A stretch of DNA of 64,000 nucleotides, taken from assembly GCF_000009985.1 (NCBI RefSeq), contig NC_007626.1, positions 2,078,001-2,142,000 on the forward strand, written 5' to 3'. Positions 41,990-50,828 of the stretch are shown here, piece after piece. A program made the translations under genes and the position numbers. Numbering within the stretch: the first letter of the stretch is position 1; every line of letters begins with the position of its first letter. This DNA comes from Paramagnetospirillum magneticum AMB-1. Its GTDB lineage: Bacteria; Pseudomonadota; Alphaproteobacteria; Rhodospirillales; Magnetospirillaceae. Below the pieces are notes generated by a model. That model was not told the DNA's origin. It ran no database searches and saw only the letters and a list, made by a program, of their open reading frames with translations.

Positions 41990-44289
41990 TCAGTATCCGC
42001 GAAAGGCTGCTGCAAGCCTTTCAGATCGAATACCGGGAACATGTTGAAGCCATCCGCACCCTGCTCGACGGCCTCGAGCACAAGGCGGAGGGGAGCGGAC
42101 TCGCGCAGCTTGACGAGATATTTCGCCGCGCCCACTCCCTGAAGGGGGCGTCACGGGCGGTGGATCTGCCGGCCGTCGAGGAAATCTCCCACCGGATGGA
42201 GACGCTGTTCGCCAAGGTCCGCTCGGGTCAGGCCAAGCTTGACCATGACATGGCCATTGGCCTGGGCCATGTCCTCGACGTGATCGAGGATTGGGTGGCC
42301 GCCAATCTGGCCAACGAACCCCTGCCCGATACGGCGGCGACCATTTCCGCCCTGGATGCCATGATCGAGGGGCATGCCGCTCCGGCGGTGGTTGCCCCGC
42401 CGCGCGCACCGCCTGCGCCGGTTCCCGCTCCGCAGCTTCAGTCGGCGCCGCCGGTTCCTCAGGCCCCGCCAGACCCACCCCCCGCCGAGCCCGAGGATGA
42501 CGAGCCCGCTGACCGTGCCGCCACGACCGCGCCCCTGCGGCCCGAGGAGACGGTGCGCGTGCGCGCTCTGCATCTCGACCGCCTGTTGCGCTCGTCCAAC
42601 GAGTTGCTGACCGAAACCATGAACCAGCGGCAGGTGACGCAGTCGCTGCTCGGTCTCGATCGCAGCCTGGGCGACTTCGACCGCTCGTGGCGTCGGGCCC
42701 GCAAGAACGCCGCCGCCGCCCTGCGTGATCTGGGTGATTACGACCGGGCCATTGCCCTGGAACGGCAATACGAGGCGCTGGAACAATCCCTGACCGGCAT
42801 CAGCCGCGAGTTGCGCTCCGTCCGGCGACGGCAGCAGCGGACCGGCTGGGCGCTGCGCCAGCTGGGCAACGACCTGCAGCAGGAAGTGCGGCAAGTCCGC
42901 ATGGTGCCCGCCGAGTCCATCTTCGGTGCCTTTCGCAAGATGGTGCGCGATCTGGCCCGCGCCGTCGGCAAGCAGGTGACCGTGCAGGTCTCCGGCCTGG
43001 ATGTGGAAGCCGACCGCATGGTGCTGCAGGGGCTCAAGGATCCCGTGATGCACCTGCTGCGCAATGCCCTGTCCCACGGCGTGGAGCCGCCGGACGAGCG
43101 CCGCGCCGAGGGCAAGTCGCCCGCCGCCCATGTCAGCCTGTCCTTCGACGTGTCCGAGGGCCGTCTGGTGGTGACGATCGAGGACGACGGGCGCGGCGTC
43201 AATTTCGAGGCCATCCGCCGCAAGGCGGTGGAGCGCGGCCTGTTCTCGGAAGCCCAATCCTTCGACGTGGACCGCCAGTCCCTGATCGACGTGATCTTCG
43301 ACCCCGGCTTTTCCACCGCTCGGGTGGTGGACGACCTGTCGGGGCGCGGCATGGGCCTGTCCGTGGTGCGCGAAGCCATGGCCATGATGAACGGCACGGT
43401 GGAGGTCCAGGACCGCAAGCCCATGGGCACCTGTTTCCGCCTGTCCCTGCCGCTGACCGTCTCGACCCAACGGCTGTTCCTGGTGGAATGCCAGGGCCAT
43501 GTCTATGGCCTGCCCACCGAGGGCGTCGACCGCCTCTATCGCGTGCGGGCCGAGGACGTGGGGACCGTGGAGGGCAAGTCGGTGGTCTTCCTGGGCGATC
43601 GCCAGATTCCGCTGCTGTCCCTGGCCCATCTGCTGGCCCTGGGGGAAAGCGCGGTCAAGGTGACCCGCAACGTGGTGCCCCTAGTGGTGCTGAAGAACGG
43701 CGAGCGCCGGGTGGCGGTGGCCATCGACGGCTTTTTGTCCATCCGCGAGGGGCTGGTAAAGGATATTGGCGTGCCCGGCGCCCGGGGCACCATGGTGGCC
43801 GGCGGCGTGCTGCTGGAGGACGGAGACATCGCCCTGGTCCTCAATCCCTTCGAGATCGTCGAGACCTTCCGCAAATCGGGCAGCATCCGGGTGCTGACCA
43901 CCGTGGAGAAGCCGGCCGAGGTCAAGGTGCCGGTGATCCTGGTGGTCGACGACTCGCTGACCACCCGCACCCTGGAAAAGAGCATCCTCGAAGCCCACGG
44001 CTATCAGGTGCGTCTGGCCCATGACGGCCTGGAGGCCCTGGGCCGTCTCAGGGGCGAGAGCATCGACCTGATCATCTCGGATATCCAGATGCCGCGCCTC
44101 GACGGCTTTGGACTGCTGCAGGCGGTGAAATCCGATCCGGCCCTGAAATCCATTCCGCTCATTCTCGTCAGCTCGCTGGAAGCGCGGGAGGACAAGGAGC
44201 GTGGACTGGAACTGGGCGCCGACGCCTATGTGGTCAAGCGCAAGTTCGACCAGAAGGAGCTCCTCGAAACCATTGGGCAGTTCCTATGA
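41986..44289 (+). CDS. cheA: CheA-type kinase with C-terminal receiver (CheA-REC hybrid)
   Basis: 767 residues from a TTG that overlaps the receptor stop. Hpt: RRAHSLKGASRAV (His50). A Pro-rich linker (about 125-190), then dimerisation helices, ATPase (HLLRNALSHGVEPPDERR; DDGRGVNFE; LSGRGMGLSVVREAM), a CheW-like regulatory domain, and a receiver (LVVDDSLTTR; IISDIQMPRLDG with the phospho-Asp; Lys in VVKRK). There is no separate CheY in the operon, so phosphate probably goes to the fused receiver, CheB and the two receiver-kinases downstream. Confidence 0.92.
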   Translation: MISIRERLLQAFQIEYREHVEAIRTLLDGLEHKAEGSGLAQLDEIFRRAHSLKGASRAVDLPAVEEISHRMETLFAKVRSGQAKLDHDMAIGLGHVLDVIEDWVAANLANEPLPDTAATISALDAMIEGHAAPAVVAPPRAPPAPVPAPQLQSAPPVPQAPPDPPPAEPEDDEPADRAATTAPLRPEETVRVRALHLDRLLRSSNELLTETMNQRQVTQSLLGLDRSLGDFDRSWRRARKNAAAALRDLGDYDRAIALERQYEALEQSLTGISRELRSVRRRQQRTGWALRQLGNDLQQEVRQVRMVPAESIFGAFRKMVRDLARAVGKQVTVQVSGLDVEADRMVLQGLKDPVMHLLRNALSHGVEPPDERRAEGKSPAAHVSLSFDVSEGRLVVTIEDDGRGVNFEAIRRKAVERGLFSEAQSFDVDRQSLIDVIFDPGFSTARVVDDLSGRGMGLSVVREAMAMMNGTVEVQDRKPMGTCFRLSLPLTVSTQRLFLVECQGHVYGLPTEGVDRLYRVRAEDVGTVEGKSVVFLGDRQIPLLSLAHLLALGESAVKVTRNVVPLVVLKNGERRVAVAIDGFLSIREGLVKDIGVPGARGTMVAGGVLLEDGDIALVLNPFEIVETFRKSGSIRVLTTVEKPAEVKVPVILVVDDSLTTRTLEKSILEAHGYQVRLAHDGLEALGRLRGESIDLIISDIQMPRLDGFGLLQAVKSDPALKSIPLILVSSLEAREDKERGLELGADAYVVKRKFDQKELLETIGQFL

Positions 44290-45344
44290 GAAAAAAGATC
44301 AAGGTCCTGATCGTCGAGGATTCCCTGGTGGTGCGGGAATTGCTGAAGCACATCATCGGCTCGGACGAGAGGTTCGAGGTGATGGCGGCGGTGACCAGCG
44401 CCGAAGACTGCCTGGAAATGCTGGAGACCCAGCAGCCCGACGTCATCTCGCTCGATATCCGCCTGCCGGGCATGAACGGCCTGGATGCCACGCTCAAGAT
44501 CATGTCGCGCCGCCCAACCCCGATTGTGGTTGTGGCCGCCCAGGTGGACGACAACGAATTGAACATCGCCATGAACGCGCTGCGGGCCGGGGCGCTGTCG
44601 GTGGTGGAAAAGCCGGTGGGGGTGACCAATGCCGGCTATGACACCATGGCAGCCAAGATCTGCACCCAGTTGGCGATCATGAGCCAGGTTCAGGTGGTCC
44701 GGCAGGGGATCAATCGGGGGCTGAACTTTGGCAGCGACGACACGCCGGCGCGGGTATCGCAAGGGCGGCCCGGAACCTATTCCATGGTGGGCATCGTCGC
44801 CTCGACCGGTGGGCCGCAGGCCCTGGTACAGCTGCTGGGCGGCTTGGGGGCGGACTTCCCCCTGCCAATTCTGCTGGTCCAGCACATTACGTCGAGCTTC
44901 CTCGAAGGCTTCGTGACCTGGCTGTCAGGCACCACGCCCTTCGAGGCGCGGATCGCCCAGGACGGTGAGAAGCCAGTGGCGGGTAAGGTCTATGTCGCCC
45001 CTGTCGACCACCATCTGGGATTGGTCAACGACCAACTGGTCATTCTGGATTTGCCCGCCGTGTGCAATCAGAAGCCGTCGGGAACCGTGCTGTTCGGCTC
45101 CATGGCCCGCGATATCGGTAAGCACGGCATCGGCGTGGTACTGACCGGCATGGGGGCCGACGGTTCGGAAGGGTTGCGCCAGATGGCGGATAAGGGCGCC
45201 TACACCATCGTGGAGGATGCTTCCACCTGCGTGGTGAACGGCATGCCGGCGGCGGCGGCCAAGTTGGGAGCGGCGCGTGAGACCTTGCCGCTGCCCGCCA
45301 TCGCCGCCAGATTGCGTGACCTTGCCCTGGGAGGCGAGAAGTGA
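44286..45344 (+). CDS. cheB: CheB methylesterase
   Basis: 352 residues, ATG overlapping the CheA stop. Receiver (about 1-120): LIVEDSLVVRELL, phospho-Asp57 in SLDIRLPGMNG. Methylesterase (about 160-350): catalytic Ser in VASTGGPQ (about 173), His in LVQHIT (about 199), Asp in TGMGADGSEG (about 291). It removes methyl groups added by CheR, giving adaptation of the PilJ-type receptor. Confidence 0.93.
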   Translation: MRKKIKVLIVEDSLVVRELLKHIIGSDERFEVMAAVTSAEDCLEMLETQQPDVISLDIRLPGMNGLDATLKIMSRRPTPIVVVAAQVDDNELNIAMNALRAGALSVVEKPVGVTNAGYDTMAAKICTQLAIMSQVQVVRQGINRGLNFGSDDTPARVSQGRPGTYSMVGIVASTGGPQALVQLLGGLGADFPLPILLVQHITSSFLEGFVTWLSGTTPFEARIAQDGEKPVAGKVYVAPVDHHLGLVNDQLVILDLPAVCNQKPSGTVLFGSMARDIGKHGIGVVLTGMGADGSEGLRQMADKGAYTIVEDASTCVVNGMPAAAAKLGAARETLPLPAIAARLRDLALGGEK

Positions 45345-47041
45345 ACGACGACCATCTCATCCTTATCGTCGAGGATTCGGTGACCCAGGCGCTCAAGCTC
45401 CAACTGGTGATGGAGCAGGAGGGTTTCCAGACTGTCTGCGCCCATTCCGGCGAAGAGGCGCTGGAACAGATCAACCGCTGCCGCCCCAGCCTGATCATCG
45501 TCGACTACCACCTGCCGGGCATTCAGGGCGACGAGCTGTGCCGCCAGATCCACATGGACATCACCACGCGGAGCATTCCGCTGATGATGCTGACCGCCGA
45601 CGAGACCTCGGCGGCCGAACTGCACGGCCTTGAAAGCGGCGCCGACGATTTCGTCGCCAAGTCCGAGGACCCGGAGATCCTGCTGCTGCGGGTGCACAAC
45701 CTGCTGCGCAAGGCCCGGCGCGAGGCGGTCAACGTGGAGGTCGGCCGCTCGCTGTTCCGCCGCGCCCGGGTGCTGATCATCGACGACAGCATGACCTACC
45801 GCGAGAGCCTGGCCCAGGAGCTGACCGACGAAGGCTGCGACGTCACCCAGGTCACCAGCGGCGTGGACGGGCTGCGCCTGCTGGCCGAAAGCGACTTCGA
45901 CTGCGTCATGGTCGACATGGTGATGCCGGGAATGGACGGCATCGCCGTCTGCAAGGAACTGTCCAAGCTGCGCTCCGACAACGATGCGCCGCTGGTGGTC
46001 CTGATGCTCTCGGCCTACGAGCACAAGGAGAACGTCGCCCGCGCCCTCGAGGCCGGGGCCGACGACTTCGTGGGCAAGTCCACCGAGATGAGCCTGCTGC
46101 GCGCCCGCCTGCGCGCCCTGCTGCGCCGCAAGTTCCTGCTGGAGCAGAACCAGCGCATCGTCGAGGAAATCCGACTGCGCGAGATGGAGACTCTGCGCGC
46201 CAAGGCGGAAAAGGAGGCTGCCGAGGCCCGCGCCGCCTTGGCCGAGGGCCTGGCCCGCGCCAATCGCGAGCTGGAGGAGGCCAACGCCAAGCTGCGCGAG
46301 ACCCAGGTGCATCTGATCCAGTCGGAAAAGATGGCGTCGCTGGGGCAGTTGGTGGCCGGTATCGCCCACGAGATCAACAATCCCCTGTCCTTCGCGCTGT
46401 CCAACGTCTTTTCCATCGAGAACTGGCTGGCGGCGGTGATGACCGAGGCGGCGCCCTGCCTGTCGGAGGACCACCTGGTCAAGCTGGACAAGGCCAGGAA
46501 GCGCATCGCCGATACCGGCCAGGGGCTCGAGCGGGTGCGCGAGCTGGTGGTCAAGCTCCGGACCTTCTCGCGCCTGGACGAGGGCGAGTTCAAGACCGTC
46601 GACATCAAGGAGGCGGTGGAGTCCGTCCTCCTGTTCCTGCGCCACAAGATGAGCGATCGCATCGAGGTCCGGCGCAACTTTGCCGAGGACAACATGCTGG
46701 CCTGCTATGCCGGTCAGCTCAATCAGGTGATCATGAACGTGGTGGCCAATGCCGTCGACGCCATCGAGGGCAAGGGTGTCATCACGGTGCGCACCTTCCG
46801 CCAGGACGGCATGTTCGCCATCGCGGTGTCCGACACCGGCAGCGGCATCCCGCCGGAAATCCAGGAACGCATTTTCGACCCCTTCTTCACCACCAAGCCG
46901 GTAGGGCAGGGGACGGGGCTGGGATTATCCATTTCCTATGGCATCATCAAGAGCCATGACGGTCGTATCGAGGTGTCGAGCCATCCGGGCCAGGGAACCG
47001 AAATCCGGATCCTGATCCCCATCAACCTGGTAGGGACTTGA
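45341..47041 (+). CDS. Double-receiver histidine kinase (CheS3-like)
   Basis: 566 residues from a GTG overlapping the CheB stop. Two receivers (IVEDSVTQ with IVDYHLPGIQG; IIDDSMTYRE with MVDMVMPGMDG), a long coiled coil (about 265-325, Glu/Ala-rich), a HisKA with His in AGIAHEINNPL and an ATPase ([28 protein letters not shown]). It is cytoplasmic. Kinases with N-terminal receivers in Che3-type clusters (CheS3 of Rhodospirillum centenum) take the signal from CheA; a similar relay is inferred here. Confidence 0.85.
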   Translation: MNDDHLILIVEDSVTQALKLQLVMEQEGFQTVCAHSGEEALEQINRCRPSLIIVDYHLPGIQGDELCRQIHMDITTRSIPLMMLTADETSAAELHGLESGADDFVAKSEDPEILLLRVHNLLRKARREAVNVEVGRSLFRRARVLIIDDSMTYRESLAQELTDEGCDVTQVTSGVDGLRLLAESDFDCVMVDMVMPGMDGIAVCKELSKLRSDNDAPLVVLMLSAYEHKENVARALEAGADDFVGKSTEMSLLRARLRALLRRKFLLEQNQRIVEEIRLREMETLRAKAEKEAAEARAALAEGLARANRELEEANAKLRETQVHLIQSEKMASLGQLVAGIAHEINNPLSFALSNVFSIENWLAAVMTEAAPCLSEDHLVKLDKARKRIADTGQGLERVRELVVKLRTFSRLDEGEFKTVDIKEAVESVLLFLRHKMSDRIEVRRNFAEDNMLACYAGQLNQVIMNVVANAVDAIEGKGVITVRTFRQDGMFAIAVSDTGSGIPPEIQERIFDPFFTTKPVGQGTGLGLSISYGIIKSHDGRIEVSSHPGQGTEIRILIPINLVGT

Positions 47042-47046
47042 AACTC

Positions 47047-48654
47047 ATGAGCGCTTCCCGGACCGGGCCGAAGGAAAATGTACTGGTCGTCGATGACGAG
47101 CCACAGATTCTGATCGCCATCACCGACCTGCTGGAGGACGAGTTCCAGGTGTGGACCGCCAATGACGGTCCCTCGGCGCTGGAGCTCCTCAAGGAGCACG
47201 AGATGGCGGTGATCCTCTCGGATCAGCGCATGCCGGGCATGAGCGGCGCGGAATTCCTGGGCCAGGCCCGCGTGCTGTCCGACGCTACCCGCGTGCTGGT
47301 TACCGGCTATTCCGACCTGGATGCGCTGGTCAGCGCCGTCAATCTCGGTCAGATCCACGCCTATCTCTCCAAGCCCTGGAATCCGCTGGAGCTTCGGGTC
47401 GTGGTGCGGACGGCCGCCGATCGCTGGCGTCTGGACCGTACTCTCCAGCAAGAGCGCACACTGATGCTGGCGCTGATGAACAACATTCCCGATGCGGTGT
47501 TCATCAAGGATCTGCAGCTCAAGTTCTCGCGGGTCAACCAACCCCAGGCCCGGCTGACTGGGCTGGCAGATCCCAGCGATCTGGTGGGGCAGCGCCTGTC
47601 TGAACTTTTGGAATCCGATCACGCCCGGACCGTGGAGGCCGAGGAGCGTGCCATTCTGGACCAGGGCGTCGGCCAGCTGGATCGGTTGGAATCAGTGACG
47701 GACCAGGACGGAAACGCGCTTTGGTATTCGGTGACCAAGGTGCCTATCCGCCAGGGCGACGAGGTGGTGGGGCTGGCCGGCATTGCCCGCGACGTCACGG
47801 CGCGCAAGCAGGCCGAGGACTATCTCCGCCGCGCTCATGACGAATTACAGCAGGCGGTGGAAGAGCGGACCCGCTGGCTCCAGAAGGAGATCAGCCGCCG
47901 CGCCCAGGCGGAGGAGCAGGCCCAGGCGGCCCGCGAGGCGGCCGAGGCAGCATCTCGGGCCAAGACCATTTTCCTGGCCAATATGAGCCACGAACTGCGC
48001 ACGCCGCTCAATGCCATCATCGGCTTTTCCGAATTGGCCAATTCCATCATGGGCAAGGCCGACATGGACCGTTATGGCGGCTTTCTCGACAACATCTCGG
48101 AATCGGCCCATCACCTGCTGCGGGTGATCAGCGATATTCTCGACGTGTCCCGCGTCGAGGTGGGCAAGGTCATCCTGCGCGAAAGCGTGGTGGACGTGGC
48201 CGAGGCGGTGCGGGCCGCCATGCGCCTGGTCAGCCATGTGGTGTCCAACAAGCGCCAATCCCTGACCTTCAGCCCCCAGGACGGCCTGCCGCTGATTCGC
48301 GCTGACGAAAGGCTGATGAAGCAGATCGTCCTGAACCTGCTCTCCAACGCAGCCAAGTTCACGCCGGAATCCGGCAATATCCGCGTCGCCGCCAATCTGG
48401 TGGACGGCTGCGTCACCGTCGAGGTGGAAGACGACGGCGTCGGCATCGCCGCCGAGGACATCGCCATGGTGCTGCAGCCCTTCGGCCAGGCGGAGAACGC
48501 CATCAGCCCCAAGCACGAAGGCACCGGACTCGGCCTACCCCTGGCCAAGGGCTTCATGGAGCTGCACGGCGGCAGCCTGACCCTGGAAAGCCGGGTGGGT
48601 GAGGGGACCAAGGTGATGCTGACCTTCCCCGCCTCCTGCGTGGTGACGGAATAG
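47047..48654 (+). CDS. Receiver-PAS histidine kinase
   Basis: 535 residues from the ATG at 47047 (AGGGA 10 bases ahead; a TTG at 47038 overlapping the previous stop is the alternative). Receiver (VVDDEPQI; ILSDQRMPGMSG; Lys in LSKPW), of the type often coupled to c-di-GMP or phosphorelay output; PAS (about 140-255); coiled coil; HisKA with MSHELRTPLNA; ATPase (NLLSNAAKF; DDGVGIA; GTGLGLPLAKG). It is the last gene of the operon and a second candidate output of the CheA. Confidence 0.86.
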   Translation: MSASRTGPKENVLVVDDEPQILIAITDLLEDEFQVWTANDGPSALELLKEHEMAVILSDQRMPGMSGAEFLGQARVLSDATRVLVTGYSDLDALVSAVNLGQIHAYLSKPWNPLELRVVVRTAADRWRLDRTLQQERTLMLALMNNIPDAVFIKDLQLKFSRVNQPQARLTGLADPSDLVGQRLSELLESDHARTVEAEERAILDQGVGQLDRLESVTDQDGNALWYSVTKVPIRQGDEVVGLAGIARDVTARKQAEDYLRRAHDELQQAVEERTRWLQKEISRRAQAEEQAQAAREAAEAASRAKTIFLANMSHELRTPLNAIIGFSELANSIMGKADMDRYGGFLDNISESAHHLLRVISDILDVSRVEVGKVILRESVVDVAEAVRAAMRLVSHVVSNKRQSLTFSPQDGLPLIRADERLMKQIVLNLLSNAAKFTPESGNIRVAANLVDGCVTVEVEDDGVGIAAEDIAMVLQPFGQAENAISPKHEGTGLGLPLAKGFMELHGGSLTLESRVGEGTKVMLTFPASCVVTE

Positions 48655-48657
48655 AAA

Positions 48658-48684
48658 AAGGGCCGCCCGATCCGGGCGGCCCTT
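48658..48684. terminator. Bidirectional terminator between the chemosensory operon and amt
   Basis: A 12-bp perfect stem (48658-48669 with 48673-48684) with a 3-base loop sits between convergent genes. On the minus strand it is followed by TTTTTCTAT, an ideal terminator for amt; on the plus strand it ends in CCCTTG. Confidence 0.85.
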
Positions 48685-48705
48685 GAAGGTTCAGGGGCGT
48701 TGCTT

Positions 48706-49983
48706 TCAGCCGGCCTTGCGCTTGTTGGCCGAGTGCACCGACATGGCCAGGCCGTCGTCGTGCATGGTGGTGGCGTCTTCGGGATAGGCGCCGATCTGGT
48801 GGATGGACAGGTCGGCACCGGCGAATTCCTCCTCATCGCTGAGGCGGATGCCCAGGGTGGCCTTGAGGCCGCCATAGACCGCCAGGCCACCGGCCAGGCC
48901 AAAGGCGGCGCCCATGACCGTCCCGGTGACCTGGGCGCCCAGGCTGACGCCGCCTAGGCCGCCCAGGGCTTCCTGACCGAACACGCCGCAGGCGATGCCG
49001 CCCAGGAAGCCGCACATGCCGTGCAGCGCCCAGACACCCAGAACGTCGTCGATCTTGAATTTGGCTTGGCACAGGTTGAACAGCCAGACGAACATGGCGC
49101 CGGCGATGCCGCCAGTGACCAGGGCGCCCACGGGATGCATGACGTCGGACCCGGCGCAGACCGCCACCAGACCGGCCAGGGCGCCGTTGTGGATGAAGCC
49201 GGGGTCGTTGCGGCCCACCAGCAGGCTGGTGACGATGCCGCCCACCATGGCCATCAGCGAGTTGATGGCCACCAGCCCGGAAATGTCGGCGATCACCTGG
49301 GCGCTCATGACGTTGAAGCCGAACCAGCCCACCGACAGAACCCAGGCGCCCAGCGCCAGGAAGGGGATGTTGGAGGGGGGGAAGGCCACCAGCCGTCCGT
49401 CCTTGCGGTAACGGCCCAGGCGCACGCCCAGCATCAGCACGGCGGCCAGACCGATCCAGCCGCCCACCGCATGCACCACCACCGAACCGGCGAAGTCATG
49501 GAAGGCGAAGCCGAACCAGCCCTTCATCAGGTCCTGAAAGCCGAAGCGGGTGCCCCACACCATGCCCTCGAACAGGGGATAGACCAGCCCCACCAGCACG
49601 GCGGTGGCCATCAGCTGGGTGGTGAACTTGGCACGCTCGGCGATGCCGCCCGACACGATGGCGGGAATGGCGGCGGCGAAGGTGGCCAGGAAGAAGAACT
49701 TGACCAGGTCATAGCCCGAGGCGGCGAAGGCGCTGCCGGTCTTGCCGATCAGCACGTCGGCGCCCACCAGGAAGGTGGTGCCGTAGGCCACGGAATAGCC
49801 CACGAAGAAATAGACGATGGTCGAGACCGCGAAATCCGACAGGATCTTGACCAGGGCGTTGACCTGATTCTTTTTCCTGACGGTTCCCACCTCGAGGAAG
49901 GCAAAGCCGGAGTGCATGGCCAGAACCATCACCGCCCCCAAGAGGATGAACAATACATCTGCGCCTGTCTTCGTGGTCTCCAT
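48706..49983 (-). CDS. amt: Ammonium transporter (Amt family)
   Basis: 425 residues, about eleven membrane helices. Family signatures: GFAFLEVGTVRKKN, the twin-His pair (FAFHDFAGSVVVHAVGG and WALHGMCGFLGG) and SGGIAERAKF. It takes up ammonium. The C-terminal tail after the last helix is about 40 residues. The start at 49983 has AGAGGAA ahead. No glnK/PII gene is adjacent in the window, unlike the common glnK-amtB pair. Confidence 0.93.
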   Translation of the reverse strand: METTKTGADVLFILLGAVMVLAMHSGFAFLEVGTVRKKNQVNALVKILSDFAVSTIVYFFVGYSVAYGTTFLVGADVLIGKTGSAFAASGYDLVKFFFLATFAAAIPAIVSGGIAERAKFTTQLMATAVLVGLVYPLFEGMVWGTRFGFQDLMKGWFGFAFHDFAGSVVVHAVGGWIGLAAVLMLGVRLGRYRKDGRLVAFPPSNIPFLALGAWVLSVGWFGFNVMSAQVIADISGLVAINSLMAMVGGIVTSLLVGRNDPGFIHNGALAGLVAVCAGSDVMHPVGALVTGGIAGAMFVWLFNLCQAKFKIDDVLGVWALHGMCGFLGGIACGVFGQEALGGLGGVSLGAQVTGTVMGAAFGLAGGLAVYGGLKATLGIRLSDEEEFAGADLSIHQIGAYPEDATTMHDDGLAMSVHSANKRKAG

Positions 49984-50332
49984 TGGATTCCTCTGCCCAA
50001 AAATGCTGCCGCCGCCGCGGGATGGCGGCGCGGCTTCAAGATGCATGCCAAGTGCCCGCTTTGGGCAATATCTTGAAAAAACAATGCATTGTCGTGTGCG
50101 GAAAAAATAGGCGCCAGAGCTGTGCTTAATATCCGCGCTGCCGATGGAGGCATCTGCACATTAAGTGGGCGTTGCGCCCGGAGGCGATTGCGCGGCCACC
50201 AGGGTGTGCTTAATTAATAAGCTAAAATCTTTACTGGTGAATATTTGAGCAGGGCGGCGACGGTCCCGATGAAACGCAAAACGCCGGTCCCAGGGGACCG
50301 GCGTTTGCGATGCTATTCCTCAAGGAGAGGAA
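49984..50332. promoter_or_regulatory. amt upstream region with possible nitrogen-control elements
   Basis: On the minus strand TGGCATGCATCTTGA (50050-50036) resembles a sigma-54 promoter (TGGCAC-N5-TTGC) except for the -12 GC, which is GA. Next to it TGCCC-N5-GGGCA (50053-50067) is an inverted repeat like an NtrC box. Further out the 10-mer TGTGCTTAAT occurs twice (50121-50130 and 50205-50214). Nitrogen control of amt is common; these sites are inferred by eye. Confidence 0.35.
50279..50306 (-). terminator. Terminator of the tRNA-Asp gene
   Basis: AAACGCCGGTCC (50279-50290) pairs with GGACCGGCGTTT (50295-50306) around CAGG. In the tRNA direction it is followed by TGCGTTTC, a short T run. It lies 26 bases after the tRNA 3' end. 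Confidence 0.6.
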
Positions 50333-50409
50333 TGGCGCGAGTGACGGGGCTCGAACCCGCGACCTCCGGCGTGACAGGCCGGCGCTCTGACCAACTGAGC
50401 TACACCCGC
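50333..50409 (-). tRNA. tRNA-Asp (GTC)
   Basis: The minus strand folds as a cloverleaf: acceptor GCGGGTG pairing with CACTCGC (one G-U pair), D-arm TAGCTCAGTTGGTCAGAGC, anticodon stem CCGGC/GCCGG with loop CTGTCAC (anticodon GTC), T-arm GCGGGTTCGAGCCCCGT, discriminator G73 as expected for Asp, and an encoded CCA. Confidence 0.95.
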
Positions 50410-50533
50410 GCGAGGGCCGGTGATATAGCAGCCGAATTCGGGGTGCGCAAGCCTCTTTCTTTCATCCATGTGAATCGACACCTCCGCACCTGACTCTTTA
50501 AGGTGGGGAACCGTGGCTCGTGGGGAGGTGATC

Positions 50534-50710
50534 GTGGCCGATATCGTCAATCTCAATAAGGTCCGCAAGGCCCGCGCCAAGGCCGAGGCCGAGGAGACCG
50601 CCCGCAACAACCGGGTGCGCTTCGGTCGGACCCGGCAGGAAAAGGAGGCGGCCCGCAAGGAGGCGGAACGCAAAGACCGGGACATGGACGGAAAGCAGCT
50701 CGACGAATGA
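50534..50710 (+). CDS. DUF4169 small basic protein
   Basis: 58 residues from a GTG with GGGGAGGTG ahead. The sequence ADIVNLNKVRKARAKAE, NNRVRFGRTRQEKEAAR and a final DGKQLDE are the DUF4169 pattern seen in many alphaproteobacteria. It is highly charged and helical; function unknown. Confidence 0.75.
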   Translation: MADIVNLNKVRKARAKAEAEETARNNRVRFGRTRQEKEAARKEAERKDRDMDGKQLDE

Positions 50711-50828
50711 CGTCCTAAAGGTGTTTGGGACTTGCATCTTCTATTGTAGAGTATCGTTCAACCGGCGCTCCTTTGGTCCGACGCCGAATCCAGCGCGCGA
50801 AACAACGCCGCGATGACCGGGAGGCCGA

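Noticed and set aside
50121..50214. TGTGCTTAAT repeats as a defined operator
   Set aside because: Only two direct copies 84 bp apart and a poor inverted relative; not enough to call a binding site.
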